Shown piece by piece: positions 37,256 to 47,365 of a DNA stretch of 64,000 nt. The DNA lies in assembly GCF_022919075.1 (NCBI RefSeq), contig NZ_CP095078.1:4154001-4218000 (forward strand), read 5' to 3'. This DNA comes from Nocardioides sp. W7. GTDB lineage: Bacteria; Actinomycetota; Actinomycetes; Propionibacteriales; Nocardioidaceae. How positions within the stretch are numbered: the stretch's first letter is position 1; every line of letters begins with the position of its first letter. The notes under the pieces were generated by a model. That model made no database searches, was not told the DNA's origin, and was given only the letters and a program-made list of their open reading frames with translations. The position numbers and the translations under genes are program-made.

Positions 37256-40200
37256 TCACTCTGGGCCGCGCAGCCTCCGGGCTGCGCGGCCCAGCTCGTC
37301 CACGGCCTCGATCGCGGCGACGCGGAGGCCGGTGACGGCCGCCGGGTGCGGCATCCGGCCCGTGCGCGCCGTCTCCTCCAGCTCCGCCGCCAGCGCGGCG
37401 AGCCGGGTCAGCCCGAGGTTGGCGGCGCTCCCCCGCAACCCGTGCGCGACCCGGGCGACCTCGACCGGGTCCTCGGCGGCCTCGGCGGCGTCCAGGTCGC
37501 CGATGGTCTGCGGGGCCGAGGCGCCGAACCGGGACACCATCAGCTGCACGAACTCCAGGTCGATGCCCTCGTCCTCGACGAGGTTGCGCAGCCGGACGTC
37601 CGCGTCCCCGCTGTGCGCCCAGCGCTCCAGGCTGGCCTCCAGCAGGGCCGGCACGACCGGCTTGCTGAGGAAGTCGTCCATCCCGGCCTGGCGACAGCGC
37701 TCACGCTCCACCTCGGTCGCGGCGGCGGTCATCGCCACGATCGGGATCCGGCCCACGTCGCCGCCCATCGCCCGGATCGCCCGGGTGGCGTCGAACCCGT
37801 CCATGACCGGCATCTGGCAGTCCATCAGCACGACGTCGAAGCCGGCCGGGTCGTCGGCGAGCAGCGCGAGCCCCAACGCACCGTTCTCGGCGAGCGCCAG
37901 GTCGTAGCCGAGCCGGCGCAGGATCCCCTCGGCGACGAGCTGGTTGACCGGGTTGTCCTCGACGACCAGGACCCGTCCGCGAGAGCCCGCCTCGACGTCG
38001 TCGCGGGCGGCTGGTGACGCGTCCGGCCGCCCCCGGCCGACGAGGGTCGCCAAGGTGTCGAGCAGCCTCGAGGGGAAGATCGGCTTGCCGAGATAGGCGT
38101 CGATCCCGGCGTCGGCGAGCCACTCGGCGCTCGCCTCGACCCCGGAGGAGAGCAGAGCCATCCGGAGGCCGGCGTAGCGCTCCTCGCTGCGGACCGTGCG
38201 GGCCAGCTGCTCGCCGTCCATGCCGGGCATCATGTAGTCGAGCAGCGCGACGTCGTACGGCGTGTCGCTCCGCACCGCCGTGTCCAGCTCGACCAGGGCG
38301 TCGTACGCCGAGGCGACGGTCCCGACTCGGACCCCCCAGGCCGCCAGCTGCTCGGCGAGGATGAAGCGGTTGGTCTCGTTGTCGTCCACGACCAGGACCC
38401 GCAGGCCCTCGACCGACGGCGCCGGACGCGAGTCGTCGGCGGCCCCGTCGCCGCTGGCGGGAGCGAACGCGGCGGTGAACCAGAACGTGCTGCCGACGCC
38501 GGGCTCGCTGCGGACCCCGATCCGGCCCCCCAGGGCCGAGACGATCCGCTCGCTGATCGCGAGGCCGAGGCCGGTGCCGCCGTACTCGCGGGTGGTGGAG
38601 CTGTCGGCCTGGGAGAAGGCGTCGAAGAGCCGCGACTGGACGTCGGGCTCGATGCCGATGCCGGTGTCGCGGACCTCGACGCGCAGTTCCGAGCCCTCGG
38701 TGACGGTGGCGCGGACGACGACCTCGCCCTCGTGGGTGAACTTGACCGCGTTGGCGACCAGGTTGGTGATCACCTGCCCGAAGCGCACCGGGTCACCGCG
38801 CACCAGGGCGGGGATCGACCCGGCGCTGCTCACGACCAGCTCGAGGCCGCGGGTGCTCGCCCGCTCGGCCAGCAGACTGACGCTCTGCTCGAGCACCTGG
38901 CGCGGGTCGAAGTCGACCTCCTCGAGGTCCAGGCGGCCGGCCTCGATCTTGGAGAGGTCGAGGATGTCGTTGACGAGGGCGAGCAGGGCCCGACCGGCCT
39001 GGTCGACGCCCGCGGCGAGCCGGCGCTGGTGGGCGTTGAGCTCGGTGCGTCCGAGCAGCTCGCTCAGCCCGATCACGCCGTTCAGCGGGGTGCGGATCTC
39101 GTGGCTCATCGTGGCCAGGAACTCCGACTTCGCGCGCGAGGCCTCGACAGCCGCGTCGCGCGCCCGGGCCAGCTCGTTGGCGCTCTCCTCCCGCTCGGAC
39201 ACGTGCCCGAGGAGGGTCAGCATCTGCCCGAAGATCGCCAGCTCGGACGTGCGGGGCGGGAGCTCCGATCGACTGTCGGAGGTGACCACGCAGACCACCT
39301 GGCCGGCGCGCGTCACCGGCCCCGAGACGAGGTAGGTGCCTCGCGGACCCGGCTCGCACAGGATCTCGGCCGACTCGACCGCTCGGGCGCCCAGCGACTG
39401 CGCCGCCGCGACCTCCTCCGAGCCGAAGTCGCCCCACCCGGTGCCGAAGTGCAGGAGCTCGCCCGGGGTCGGGAAGGACACCTGGACCGCCGGCCACTGG
39501 GTGTAGGGGCGCACCACCTCGTCGGCGGCCAGCAGCGCCTCGGGCAGCGTGCGGGCCTCGTTGGCAGCCCCGGCCATCGCGCTGAGGAACGCCAGTCCGT
39601 GCTCGTTCTCCTTGCTCTCCGTGATGTCCTGCACGGTGCCGCCCAGCCGCAGCACCGCGCCGTCGGCGGCCCGGATCGCGCGGCCGCGGATGCGGAGCCA
39701 CCGGGTCGGCAGGCCCGGCGGCCGGTCGAGGCGCACGTCCACGTCGAGCATGTCCTCCGCGGCCAGCATGCGCTCGGCGGCCTCCTGGGCGGTGCCGCGG
39801 TCGTCCGGGTGCAGCCGCAGACGGAACGACTCCTGGGTCGGCACGAACGTCGCCGGGTCCACCTCGAGCACGCGGTAGAGCTCGTCGGACCAGCGCAGTA
39901 CGCCGTCGCCGGCGACGTCGAGCTCCCAGCTGCCCATCCGGGCGATCGACTGGGCCTCGGCCAGCTGCAGCTCACCACGGCGGAGGTCCTCGACGAGGCG
40001 TCGCTGCACGCTGTGGTCGCGGACCCGGAGCAGCCAGCCGTGCCGGCGTCCGGCATCGTCGAGCAGCGGGACATGGCTGACCCGCGCCCAGAAGGTGCTT
40101 CCGTCGCCGCGCACCAACCGGCAGTCGATGTCGTCGCCGCGGCTGGTCTCGTCGCGCTCCTGCTCCAGGTGCGCTCGGAGCTGGGCCTGCCCCTCCTCGT

Positions 40201-40390
40201 CGAACGCCCGGGCCACCGGGAAGCCGACGACCTCCTCGGGCGCGAGCCCGAGCAGCTCGGCGAGACAGCTGTTGCCGTACGTCGTCACGCCGTCGTCGCC
40301 GACGACCCAGAGGCCGTCAGGGACGGCCTCCACGATCCATGCTCCGAGCTCCCCCAAGCCCGCCCGCCCCTGCGGGCTTCCGAGGTTCAT
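37256..40390 (-). CDS. PAS-containing hybrid histidine kinase with two receiver domains and HPt
   Basis: About 1044 residues, no membrane helix, so a cytoplasmic sensor. Order: PAS (VEAVPDGLWVVGDDGVTTYG), second PAS/PAC (GSWELDVAGDGVLRWSDELY), a GAF-like region, HisKA with His in FLATMSHEIRTPLNG (about 427), HATPase (NLVANAVKFT, GGTGLGLAIS), receiver 1 (LRVLVVDDNETNRF), receiver 2 (RVLVVEDNPVNQLV, DVVLMDCQMPVMDG) and HPt (VARVAHGLRGSAANLG). This is a complete internal phosphorelay. The start may be ATG at 40390 (GGGAGA upstream) or 40408. The input signal is unknown; the gene is orphan. Confidence 0.9.
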   Translation of the reverse strand: MNLGSPQGRAGLGELGAWIVEAVPDGLWVVGDDGVTTYGNSCLAELLGLAPEEVVGFPVARAFDEEGQAQLRAHLEQERDETSRGDDIDCRLVRGDGSTFWARVSHVPLLDDAGRRHGWLLRVRDHSVQRRLVEDLRRGELQLAEAQSIARMGSWELDVAGDGVLRWSDELYRVLEVDPATFVPTQESFRLRLHPDDRGTAQEAAERMLAAEDMLDVDVRLDRPPGLPTRWLRIRGRAIRAADGAVLRLGGTVQDITESKENEHGLAFLSAMAGAANEARTLPEALLAADEVVRPYTQWPAVQVSFPTPGELLHFGTGWGDFGSEEVAAAQSLGARAVESAEILCEPGPRGTYLVSGPVTRAGQVVCVVTSDSRSELPPRTSELAIFGQMLTLLGHVSEREESANELARARDAAVEASRAKSEFLATMSHEIRTPLNGVIGLSELLGRTELNAHQRRLAAGVDQAGRALLALVNDILDLSKIEAGRLDLEEVDFDPRQVLEQSVSLLAERASTRGLELVVSSAGSIPALVRGDPVRFGQVITNLVANAVKFTHEGEVVVRATVTEGSELRVEVRDTGIGIEPDVQSRLFDAFSQADSSTTREYGGTGLGLAISERIVSALGGRIGVRSEPGVGSTFWFTAAFAPASGDGAADDSRPAPSVEGLRVLVVDDNETNRFILAEQLAAWGVRVGTVASAYDALVELDTAVRSDTPYDVALLDYMMPGMDGEQLARTVRSEERYAGLRMALLSSGVEASAEWLADAGIDAYLGKPIFPSRLLDTLATLVGRGRPDASPAARDDVEAGSRGRVLVVEDNPVNQLVAEGILRRLGYDLALAENGALGLALLADDPAGFDVVLMDCQMPVMDGFDATRAIRAMGGDVGRIPIVAMTAAATEVERERCRQAGMDDFLSKPVVPALLEASLERWAHSGDADVRLRNLVEDEGIDLEFVQLMVSRFGASAPQTIGDLDAAEAAEDPVEVARVAHGLRGSAANLGLTRLAALAAELEETARTGRMPHPAAVTGLRVAAIEAVDELGRAARRLRGPE
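37261..37294. terminator. Perfect 15-bp hairpin downstream of sucB, inside the kinase 3' end
   Basis: CTGGGCCGCGCAGCC and its exact complement flank a TCCG loop. It begins 32 nt after the sucB stop, yet encodes the last residues of the convergent kinase. A strong stem at this point could terminate both transcripts; no T-run follows. Confidence 0.5.
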
Positions 40391-40448
40391 GAGCCCATGG
40401 TCTCCCATCGCCCCGCACCCCGGTTTGTCTCGGGGGGAAACTGGGCCC

Positions 40449-41351
40449 ATGCCGTCGCAGACGATCGTGATCGCCGGGGCCTCCGGGTTCCTGGGACGCC
40501 ACCTCACCGACACCCTCCGCAGCCGAGGTCACGCCGTCACCACGCTGGTACGACGCCCCGCCGGCTCCGGCGAGTCCACCTGGGACCCCTACGCCGGCAG
40601 CTACGACCGCGGGATCCTCGAAGCCGCCGACGTCGTCGTCAACCTGGCCGGTGCGCCCACCCTCGGCAACCCGCACTCCGGCCGCTGGGCGCGCGAGCTC
40701 CGGGAGAGCCGGGTGACCACCACCCGGGTGCTGGCCCGGGCCGTGGCCGCGGCGGGCGGCCGGGCGGCGTACCTGGCCGGGAACGGGATCTCCTACTACG
40801 GCGACCACGGCGACGCGGTGTTGACCGAGGCCTCCGACAGTCGGGGCCAGGCGCTGCTCACCCGGATCTGCCGCGAGTGGCAGGCCGTGGCGGAGCCGGC
40901 CGCGGCGGCCGGCTCGCGGCTGGTGGTGCTCCGCACCGCGCCCGTGATGGACCGACGCAGCGCCCCGCTGAAGCAGCTCGCCCTGCTCTTCCGGGCCGGT
41001 CTCGGCGGCCGGCTCGGATCGGGGCGCCAGCACCTGGCGATGATCTCGCTGGCCGACTGGATCGGCGGGGTCGTGTACGCCGCCGAGCACGACACGCTCG
41101 CCGGTCCGGTCAACCTGTGCTGCCCGGAGGCACCGACCAATGCCGAGTTCACCCGCGCCCTGGCCCGGCAGCTGCACCGACCGGCGTTCGCGGCCGTGCC
41201 CGGCCCGCTGCTGAGCCTGGCCGCGGGGCCCATGGGCCCCGAGCTGCTCGGCTCGCTCAACGTCCGCCCCGCGGCGCTCCAGGCGGCCGGCTACGCCTTC
41301 GAGCACCACGACGTCAGCGCGGTGCTGAGGGCCGGGCTGGGAGCGTCCTGA
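40449..41351 (+). CDS. TIGR01777-family epimerase (SDR, DUF1731)
   Basis: 300 residues. The dinucleotide motif is GASGFLGRHL near the N-terminus, followed by DVVVNLAGAPTLG and NGISYYGDHGD with the Tyr region of extended SDR proteins. The C-terminal DUF1731 block (GPELLGSLNVRPAALQAAGY) is typical. Family members bind NADP but their substrate is not known. It runs convergently into the next gene with a 38-nt overlap. Confidence 0.9.
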   Translation: MPSQTIVIAGASGFLGRHLTDTLRSRGHAVTTLVRRPAGSGESTWDPYAGSYDRGILEAADVVVNLAGAPTLGNPHSGRWARELRESRVTTTRVLARAVAAAGGRAAYLAGNGISYYGDHGDAVLTEASDSRGQALLTRICREWQAVAEPAAAAGSRLVVLRTAPVMDRRSAPLKQLALLFRAGLGGRLGSGRQHLAMISLADWIGGVVYAAEHDTLAGPVNLCCPEAPTNAEFTRALARQLHRPAFAAVPGPLLSLAAGPMGPELLGSLNVRPAALQAAGYAFEHHDVSAVLRAGLGAS

Positions 41352-41847
41352 CCGCCCCGACCCGCCACTCCCCCCGGGTCTGCTCCAGGACGATCCTGCG
41401 GGTGCTCCACCCGTCGCGCGGCAGCGCCGTGCGGGTGCGCCGGCCGACGGCCTGCCCACCGGCCAGCCGGTCGGTGACCACCAGCTCCCAGCGCGGGCCC
41501 TGGCGGTTGTCGGCCCGTACGTCGAGCACCTGCATCCGCAGACCGGTCACCCGCAGGCCGCGGTCCACCCACCGGCGGAGCATGGCGACGTCCTCGCGAC
41601 CGGCTCGGCTGCCCGGCGTGTAGAGGCGCCCCAGCCCCGCCGGGTCGCCTGCGGCCCAGGCCGCGGCCCGGCGTCGATCCCAGTCCGCCAGCACGGCGGC
41701 CGCCTCGGCGCGCGCGGGAACCGCCTCCGGGGCCGCCTCCACCCGCGGGGACGGATGTCGGCCATCGAGCACCGCCAGGCTCGCCGCGACCAGGACGGCG
41801 GTCGCCAGCAGCGCCAGGACGACGAGCGGCAGGCGGGGAGCACTCAC
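41314..41847 (-). CDS. Secreted or membrane-anchored hypothetical protein
   Basis: 177 residues. One N-terminal hydrophobic helix (LPLVVLALLATAVLVAASLAVL) is an anchor or signal. The remainder (about 50-170) has an NTF2-like feel (ADWDRRRAAAWAAGDPAGLG, WELVVTDRLAGG, VLEQTRGEWRVGAV) and suggests a SnoaL/NTF2-type fold, but this is a guess from pattern. Its 3' end overlaps the convergent epimerase gene. Confidence 0.7.
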   Translation of the reverse strand: MSAPRLPLVVLALLATAVLVAASLAVLDGRHPSPRVEAAPEAVPARAEAAAVLADWDRRRAAAWAAGDPAGLGRLYTPGSRAGREDVAMLRRWVDRGLRVTGLRMQVLDVRADNRQGPRWELVVTDRLAGGQAVGRRTRTALPRDGWSTRRIVLEQTRGEWRVGAVRTLPARPSAPR

Positions 41848-41936
41848 CGTCCGTTCCTACCGGGCCGCGGGCCGGACCGCGACCGCTCCTCCACAGGCTC
41901 AGCGAGCCGCGCCCACCCGGCTGCCAGAATGCCGGG

Positions 41937-42824
41937 ATGCCCCGCCTCTCCCGTCGCGCCGTCCTGCTCGGCGGCGGCTCGACCGCCGCGGTGGCAGCCG
42001 CCGGCGCCGCCGGTGTCCACCAGGGAGTGCTCCCCGGCCGGGTCTGGGCCCAGGCCCGGCTCGGCCTGAACGGCGAGGCCGGCGTCGTCCCGGACGTAGC
42101 GCCCGGCCCGGTGATCACCGGGAGCTTCCGCTCCGAGCACCGCGGCGGGGTGGAGACCGGCTGGGCCCTGGCCCGACCTCCGGCAGCGGTCGGCACGCTG
42201 CCGCTGGTGGTCGCGCTGCACCCGCTCGGCAGCAATCACGCGAAGCTCCTCGGCCCCGAGCTGGAGCTGGACCGGTTCCTGGCCGCGCAGGCCGCGGAAG
42301 GACCGTCGTACGCCGTGGCGACCGTCGACGGCGGCACCAGCTACTGGCACCCGCGTCCCGACGGCGAGGACGCCTCCGCGATGGTCGTCGACGAGCTGCT
42401 GCCGCTGCTCGCCCAGCACGACGTCGACACCACCCGGTTCGGGCTGCTCGGCTGGTCGATGGGCGGCTACGGCGCGCTGCGGCTCGCCGGCCTCCTGGGC
42501 CCCGAGCGAGTGCTGGGCGTGGCCGTCGCCAGCCCCGCACTGTGGACCGACGCCGACGAGGCCTCCCCGACGGGCTTCGCGGACGCCGACGAGTACGAGC
42601 AGCACTCGGTGCTGGGCCGGCAGGCCGACCTGGACGGCATCCCGGTCCGCCTCGAGTGCGGCACCGGCGACCCGTTCTACCGTGCGACCGAGGAGTACGC
42701 CGACGGCTTCCCCGCGGGCGCCGAGGTGACGGCGAGCTTCGAGCCGGGGGCCCACGACGGGGCGTACTGGCGACGGGTGCTGCCCGGCCAGCTGTCCTTC
42801 CTCGGGCGTAGGCTCGACGCGTGA
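41937..42824 (+). CDS. Secreted alpha/beta-hydrolase (esterase D/antigen 85-like)
   Basis: 295 residues. A twin-arginine-like signal ([11 protein letters not shown]) ends near residue 40. The nucleophile Ser is in [12 protein letters not shown], the likely acid in [12 protein letters not shown] and the likely base His in [13 protein letters not shown], so the catalytic triad is intact. The sequence [17 protein letters not shown] supplies the oxyanion loop. The substrate is unknown; relatives hydrolyse esters or transfer mycoloyl groups. The lipB start overlaps its stop codon. Confidence 0.83.
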   Translation: MPRLSRRAVLLGGGSTAAVAAAGAAGVHQGVLPGRVWAQARLGLNGEAGVVPDVAPGPVITGSFRSEHRGGVETGWALARPPAAVGTLPLVVALHPLGSNHAKLLGPELELDRFLAAQAAEGPSYAVATVDGGTSYWHPRPDGEDASAMVVDELLPLLAQHDVDTTRFGLLGWSMGGYGALRLAGLLGPERVLGVAVASPALWTDADEASPTGFADADEYEQHSVLGRQADLDGIPVRLECGTGDPFYRATEEYADGFPAGAEVTASFEPGAHDGAYWRRVLPGQLSFLGRRLDA

Positions 42825-43534
42825 ACTTCGAGGACGCCGGACTGGTCGACTACCTCGCCGCCTGGGACCTGCAGCGCGAGGTGCACGCCCGCGTCGCCGA
42901 CGGCGAGCAGCCCGACACCGTGCTGCTGCTCGAGCACCCGCCGGTCTTCACCGCCGGCAAGCGCACCCAGCCGCACGACCGGCCGCTCGACCCCAACGGC
43001 GCCCCCGTCGTCGACGTCGACCGCGGCGGCACCATCACCTTCCACGGCCCCGGCCAGCTGGTCGGCTACCCGATCGTCGCCCTCCCCGACCACGTCAAGG
43101 TCGTCGACTACGTGCGCCGGGTCGAGGAGGCCCTCATCCAGGTCTGCGCCGACCTCGGCGTGACCACCGCGCGGGTGCCCGGCCGCAGCGGGGTGTGGCT
43201 GCGCGCCGACGACCGCGGTCCGGAGCGCAAAATTGCCGCCATCGGCATCCGAGTGAGTCGCGGCGTGACCATGCACGGCTTCTCGCTCAACTGCGACGTC
43301 GACCTGAGCTGGTTCGACCGGTTCGTCCCGTGCAGCATCGCCGACGCCGGCGTCACCTCGCTGTCGGCCGAGCTCGGCCGCGACGTCCCGGTGACCGAGG
43401 TGCTGCCGTCGGTGCGCCGCCACCTGGGCGAGCTGCTCGCCTGGACGCCGTACGCCGCCACCCCCGACTACGACCCGCGTCCCGACCCCGCCAAGGGCCC
43501 CCGGATCGAGCTGCTGACGCCCGGACCGCGCTAG
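42821..43534 (+). CDS. lipB: Octanoyltransferase
   Basis: 237 residues, GTG start overlapping the esterase stop. Motifs: [29 protein letters not shown], the acyl-enzyme Lys in [17 protein letters not shown] and catalytic Cys near 171 in [14 protein letters not shown]. It moves octanoyl from acyl carrier protein to apo-lipoyl domains such as those of SucB, before LipA adds sulfur. lipA lies 2 kb downstream, separated by an ABC transporter. Confidence 0.95.
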   Translation: MNFEDAGLVDYLAAWDLQREVHARVADGEQPDTVLLLEHPPVFTAGKRTQPHDRPLDPNGAPVVDVDRGGTITFHGPGQLVGYPIVALPDHVKVVDYVRRVEEALIQVCADLGVTTARVPGRSGVWLRADDRGPERKIAAIGIRVSRGVTMHGFSLNCDVDLSWFDRFVPCSIADAGVTSLSAELGRDVPVTEVLPSVRRHLGELLAWTPYAATPDYDPRPDPAKGPRIELLTPGPR

Positions 43535-43636
43535 ACCTCTGGGCGCGTTCGGCCACCACGCAACCGAACGGACTGCTTGGATCGTCTGAGTTTCGACCGG
43601 ACGACTGCCGGTCGCACCCGCGGCGAGAGGCAGTAC

Positions 43637-44584
43637 GTGACGGACCTGGTGATCGAGACCTCGGCGCTGCGCAAGGAGTTCCGGAACCGCAAGGGCCGAC
43701 GGGTGGCCGTGCAGGGCCTCGACCTGGCGGTGCCCGCCGGCGGGGTGCACGGGTTCCTCGGGCCCAACGGCTCGGGCAAGACCACGACGATCCGGATGCT
43801 GCTCGGCCTGGCACGGGCCACCAGCGGCTCGATGCGGCTCTTCGGCCGCCCGGTGCCCGACGCGCTGCCCGAGGTCATCGGCCGGGTCGGCGCCGTCGTC
43901 GAGTCGCCGAAGTTCTCACCCAACTTCACCGGCCGACAGAACCTGCTGCTCCTCGCCCGCTCCATCGGCGCGCCCGACAGCCGGGTCGCCGCCGCCGTGC
44001 AGACGGTCGGCCTGACCGGCCGCGACGGCGACCGCTACAAGGGCTACTCGCTCGGCATGAAGCAGCGGCTCGCGATCGCCGCCACCCTTCTCAAGGACCC
44101 CCGGTTGCTGATCCTCGACGAGCCGACCAACGGCCTCGACCCCGCGGGCATCCGAGAGATCCGCGAGACCATCCGCTCGCTCGGTGAGTCCGGGGTGACG
44201 GTGCTGCTGAGCTCGCACATCCTCGCCGAGGTGCAGCACGTCTGCACCTCCGCGACGATCATCGGCAACGGCCGGCTGCTCGCCTCCGGCACCGTCGAGG
44301 ACCTGCTCGGCGCGGGTACGGCGTACCGCGTCGCCGTCCCGGACCCCGAGGCCGCGGGTGCCGCCTTGGCGGCGGCCGGCCTCGCCGCCGCCCCCGAGCC
44401 CAGCGGCGGGCTGCGGGTCGAGACCGAGGACCCGGCGGCCGTCACCCGCGCCCTCGCCGGCGCGGGCATCTGGCTCACCGAGCTGTCCCCGCTGCGGCCG
44501 GACCTGGAGACGTTCTTCCTCCAGCTCACCGCCGCCGACAACCTGGCCACCTCCGCCGCCCCGACCAGCGAGGTGGCCCGATGA
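43637..44584 (+). CDS. ABC transporter ATP-binding protein
   Basis: 315 residues from GTG at 43637 with GAGAGG upstream. Walker [11 protein letters not shown], signature [10 protein letters not shown], Walker [13 protein letters not shown] and the H-loop SSHILAEVQ are intact. The C-terminal 100 residues form the accessory domain of the CcmA/DrrA-like exporter group. It energises the permease encoded by the overlapping next gene. The substrate is not evident; known relatives export drugs, lipids or peptides. Confidence 0.92.
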   Translation: MTDLVIETSALRKEFRNRKGRRVAVQGLDLAVPAGGVHGFLGPNGSGKTTTIRMLLGLARATSGSMRLFGRPVPDALPEVIGRVGAVVESPKFSPNFTGRQNLLLLARSIGAPDSRVAAAVQTVGLTGRDGDRYKGYSLGMKQRLAIAATLLKDPRLLILDEPTNGLDPAGIREIRETIRSLGESGVTVLLSSHILAEVQHVCTSATIIGNGRLLASGTVEDLLGAGTAYRVAVPDPEAAGAALAAAGLAAAPEPSGGLRVETEDPAAVTRALAGAGIWLTELSPLRPDLETFFLQLTAADNLATSAAPTSEVAR

Positions 44585-45594
44585 TCGCCCTGCTGCGCGT
44601 CGAGCTCACCCGGCTCCGCTGGCGACGGGCCGTCTGGCTGCTGGTGGCCGCCTGCGTCGTGGTCCCGACGATCATCGCGATCTCCGCGATCCTGACCAGC
44701 CGGCCGCCGTCCGCCGACGAGCTGGCCCGCATCGAGCAGCAGGTCGCCGAGGAGCGCGAGCAGCCCTACGTCCAGGAGGAGCTCCAGACCTGCCTCGACG
44801 AGCCGGGTCAGTACGGCGTCGACCCGGAGTCCGCCGGCCTCCAGGCCGAGTGCGAGGAGATGGTGCTGCCGCAGGTCGAGTGGTACGGCGGCTTCGAGCA
44901 GCTGAGCCTGCGCGACCAGATGGACTTCGGCGACGGTCTCGTCGTCGTCACGGTGCTGACCCTGCTGCTGATGCTCGCCGGCACCACGTTCATCGGGCAC
45001 GACTGGAGCAGCGGGTCGATGAGCAACCAGCTGCTCTTCGAGTCCCGTCGGAGCCGGATCTGGGCCGCCAAGGGCGTCGTGGTGACGCTGATGGCGTTCC
45101 TGACCGCGACGGTCGTCTCCTCGGCGTACTGGCTGGCGCTGTGGGCCGTGGTCCGCTCTCGCGACCTCCCGAGCGGGACCGGCCTGCTCCTCGACTGTTT
45201 GCAGTTCGGGCTCCGCGGCGCCCTCTTCGCCGCCGCGGCGGCCCTGGGCGGGTTCGTCCTCACCATGCTGTTCCGCAGCACCGTCGCCACCGTCGGGGTG
45301 CTCTTCGCCCTCTCGGTCGGCGGCGGGGCGCTGATCGCGGTGCTGGGCCTCGCCGGCAACTGGCAGCCCGGACCCAACCTCGAGGCGATCGTCAAGAACG
45401 GGACGACCTACTTCGTGGAGGTTCCCGAGCACTGCTACGACCAGGCGGCGGAGGGCCCCGAGCCCCTGCCGGACTCCGTGTGCGACGAGGAGCAGGAGCT
45501 CTCGCTCGGCCACGGCGCCGCCTACTACGGCGTCCTGCTGCTCGGCGGCTCGGTGCTCTCGGGGCTCTCGTTCGCCCGCCGGGACGTGCCGTAG
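44581..45594 (+). CDS. ABC transporter permease
   Basis: 337 residues, ATGA overlap with the ATPase gene. Helix 1 is at about 14-36; an outer loop of about 85 residues follows, and then five further helices ([55 protein letters not shown] and others). Two outer segments carry cysteines (LQTCLDEPG and [14 protein letters not shown] and SVCDEE), likely disulfides. It forms the membrane half of the exporter. Confidence 0.88.
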   Translation: MIALLRVELTRLRWRRAVWLLVAACVVVPTIIAISAILTSRPPSADELARIEQQVAEEREQPYVQEELQTCLDEPGQYGVDPESAGLQAECEEMVLPQVEWYGGFEQLSLRDQMDFGDGLVVVTVLTLLLMLAGTTFIGHDWSSGSMSNQLLFESRRSRIWAAKGVVVTLMAFLTATVVSSAYWLALWAVVRSRDLPSGTGLLLDCLQFGLRGALFAAAAALGGFVLTMLFRSTVATVGVLFALSVGGGALIAVLGLAGNWQPGPNLEAIVKNGTTYFVEVPEHCYDQAAEGPEPLPDSVCDEEQELSLGHGAAYYGVLLLGGSVLSGLSFARRDVP

Positions 45595-45647
45595 ACCACC
45601 CCCGCCGGATCGGCTCGGGTCAGGCCACCGGCGTACAGTTCTTCGAT

Positions 45648-46589
45648 GTGACTCAAGCTCCTGTCCCCGAAGGTCGCAAGCTCCTCCGCCTGGAGGTCCG
45701 CAACGCCGAGACCCCCATCGAGCGCAAGCCGGAGTGGATCAAGACCCGGGCGAAGATGGGCCCGGAGTACAAGGAGCTCATGGGGCTGGTGAAGTCCGAG
45801 GGGCTGCACACGGTCTGCCAGGAGGCGGGCTGTCCCAACATCTTCGAGTGCTGGGAGGACCGTGAGGCGACCTTCCTCATCGGCGGCGACCAGTGCACGC
45901 GACGCTGTGACTTCTGCCAGATCGACACCGGCAAGCCCCAGCCGCTCGACCGCGACGAGCCGCGCCGGGTCGCTGAGTCGGTGCAGAAGATGGAGCTGCG
46001 CTACGCCACCATCACCGGCGTCGCCCGCGACGACCTCGAGGACGGCGGCGCCTGGCTGTACGCCGAGACGGTCCGCGCCATCCACGAGCTCAACCCGGGC
46101 ACCGGCGTCGAGAACCTGGTCCCCGACTTCAACGGCAAGCCCGACCTGCTGGCCGAGGTCTTCGAGTCCCGGCCCGAGGTGCTCGCCCACAACGTCGAGA
46201 CGGTGCCGCGGATCTTCAAGCGGATCCGCCCCGCCTTCCGCTACGAGCGCTCCCTCGACGTGCTGACCCAGGCCCGCGCGTTCGGGCTGGTCACCAAGTC
46301 CAACCTGATCCTCGGCATGGGCGAGACCCGCGAGGAGGTCTCGCAGGCGCTGCGCGACCTGCACGACGCCGGGTGCGACCTGGTCACCATCACCCAGTAC
46401 CTCCGCCCCTCGCTGCGCCACCACCCGGTCGAGCGCTGGGTCAAGCCCGAGGAGTTCGTGGAGCTGCAGGCCGAGGCCGAGGAGATCGGCTTCGCCGGCG
46501 CCCTGTCCGGCCCGCTCGTGCGTTCGTCCTACCGCGCCGGCCGGCTGTACCGTCAGGCCATCGAGGCCCGCGCCAGCGCGTCGGCCTGA
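45648..46589 (+). CDS. lipA: Lipoyl synthase
   Basis: 313 residues from GTG at 45648. Auxiliary cluster cysteines are in [12 protein letters not shown]; the radical-SAM motif is [26 protein letters not shown] and [11 protein letters not shown] (C-terminal Ser ligand) complete the family pattern. It inserts two sulfur atoms into octanoylated E2 and GcvH proteins. TACAGT lies 8 nt before the start and there is no clear ribosome site, so it may be leaderless. An ATG 2 nt upstream is out of frame. Confidence 0.96.
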   Translation: MTQAPVPEGRKLLRLEVRNAETPIERKPEWIKTRAKMGPEYKELMGLVKSEGLHTVCQEAGCPNIFECWEDREATFLIGGDQCTRRCDFCQIDTGKPQPLDRDEPRRVAESVQKMELRYATITGVARDDLEDGGAWLYAETVRAIHELNPGTGVENLVPDFNGKPDLLAEVFESRPEVLAHNVETVPRIFKRIRPAFRYERSLDVLTQARAFGLVTKSNLILGMGETREEVSQALRDLHDAGCDLVTITQYLRPSLRHHPVERWVKPEEFVELQAEAEEIGFAGALSGPLVRSSYRAGRLYRQAIEARASASA

Positions 46590-46630
46590 ACCCAGTCCCC
46601 AGCACTTCGGCAGATAGGCAGCAGCACCGC

Positions 46631-47338
46631 ATGGCCAACCCGAACCCCGCGGCTGACATGAGCCGGCGGCAGCAGTTCGTCGAGACCTACCGTCTCACCA
46701 AGAAGACCGACCCCCGCGTCGGCCTGGTCCTCCTCGCCACCTTCGTGGTCGCGGCAGCGGCGGGCTTCGCGATCTTCTGGCTGCTCCCCGGCTCGGGCAT
46801 CATCGCCTGGATCATGTCGATCGTCGGCGCGCTGCTGTTCGGCGCGCTGGCCACGATGATCCTGTTCGGCCGCAAGGCGCAGCGCTCGGCGTACTCCCAG
46901 ATGGAGGGGCAGCCCGGCGCCGCCGCCGCGGCGCTCCGGATGCTGCGGCGTGGCTGGGTCACCGAGCCGGCCATCGCCTTCAACCGCCAGCAGGACGTCG
47001 TGCACCGCCTGGTCGGCCCTCCCGGCATCGTGCTCATCGGCGAGGGCAACCCGGGCCGGGTGCGCCAGCTGCTGGCCGCCGAGCACCGCAAGCACGAGCG
47101 GGTCGTCATCGACGCGCCGATCCACGACATCGTCTGCGGGCGCGGCGAGGGCGAGGTGCCGCTGCCCAAGCTGGTGCGGCACGTCCAGAAGCTCGGCCGC
47201 CAGGTCAAGGGCCCGGAGATCACCGACATCCTCAACCGGCTCAAGGCCATCGACGCGCGCCGCGGCACGATCCCGCTGCCCAAGGGCCCGGTGCCGACGA
47301 GCATGAAGGGCATGCGCGGCAACCTGCGCGGTCGCTGA
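46631..47338 (+). CDS. DUF4191 membrane protein
   Basis: 235 residues with two adjacent membrane helices (VGLVLLATFVVAAAAGFAIF and IIAWIMSIVGALLFGALATM, about 32-85) and a soluble C-terminal domain (PPGIVLIGEGNPGRVRQLLA, TDILNRLKAIDARRG). DUF4191 proteins follow lipA in many actinobacteria, as here with 41 nt spacing. Function is unknown; linkage suggests a role near lipoylation or the membrane. Confidence 0.88.
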   Translation: MANPNPAADMSRRQQFVETYRLTKKTDPRVGLVLLATFVVAAAAGFAIFWLLPGSGIIAWIMSIVGALLFGALATMILFGRKAQRSAYSQMEGQPGAAAAALRMLRRGWVTEPAIAFNRQQDVVHRLVGPPGIVLIGEGNPGRVRQLLAAEHRKHERVVIDAPIHDIVCGRGEGEVPLPKLVRHVQKLGRQVKGPEITDILNRLKAIDARRGTIPLPKGPVPTSMKGMRGNLRGR

Positions 47339-47365
47339 GCCGCACTCCCGGAGCAAGCCCGCGCC

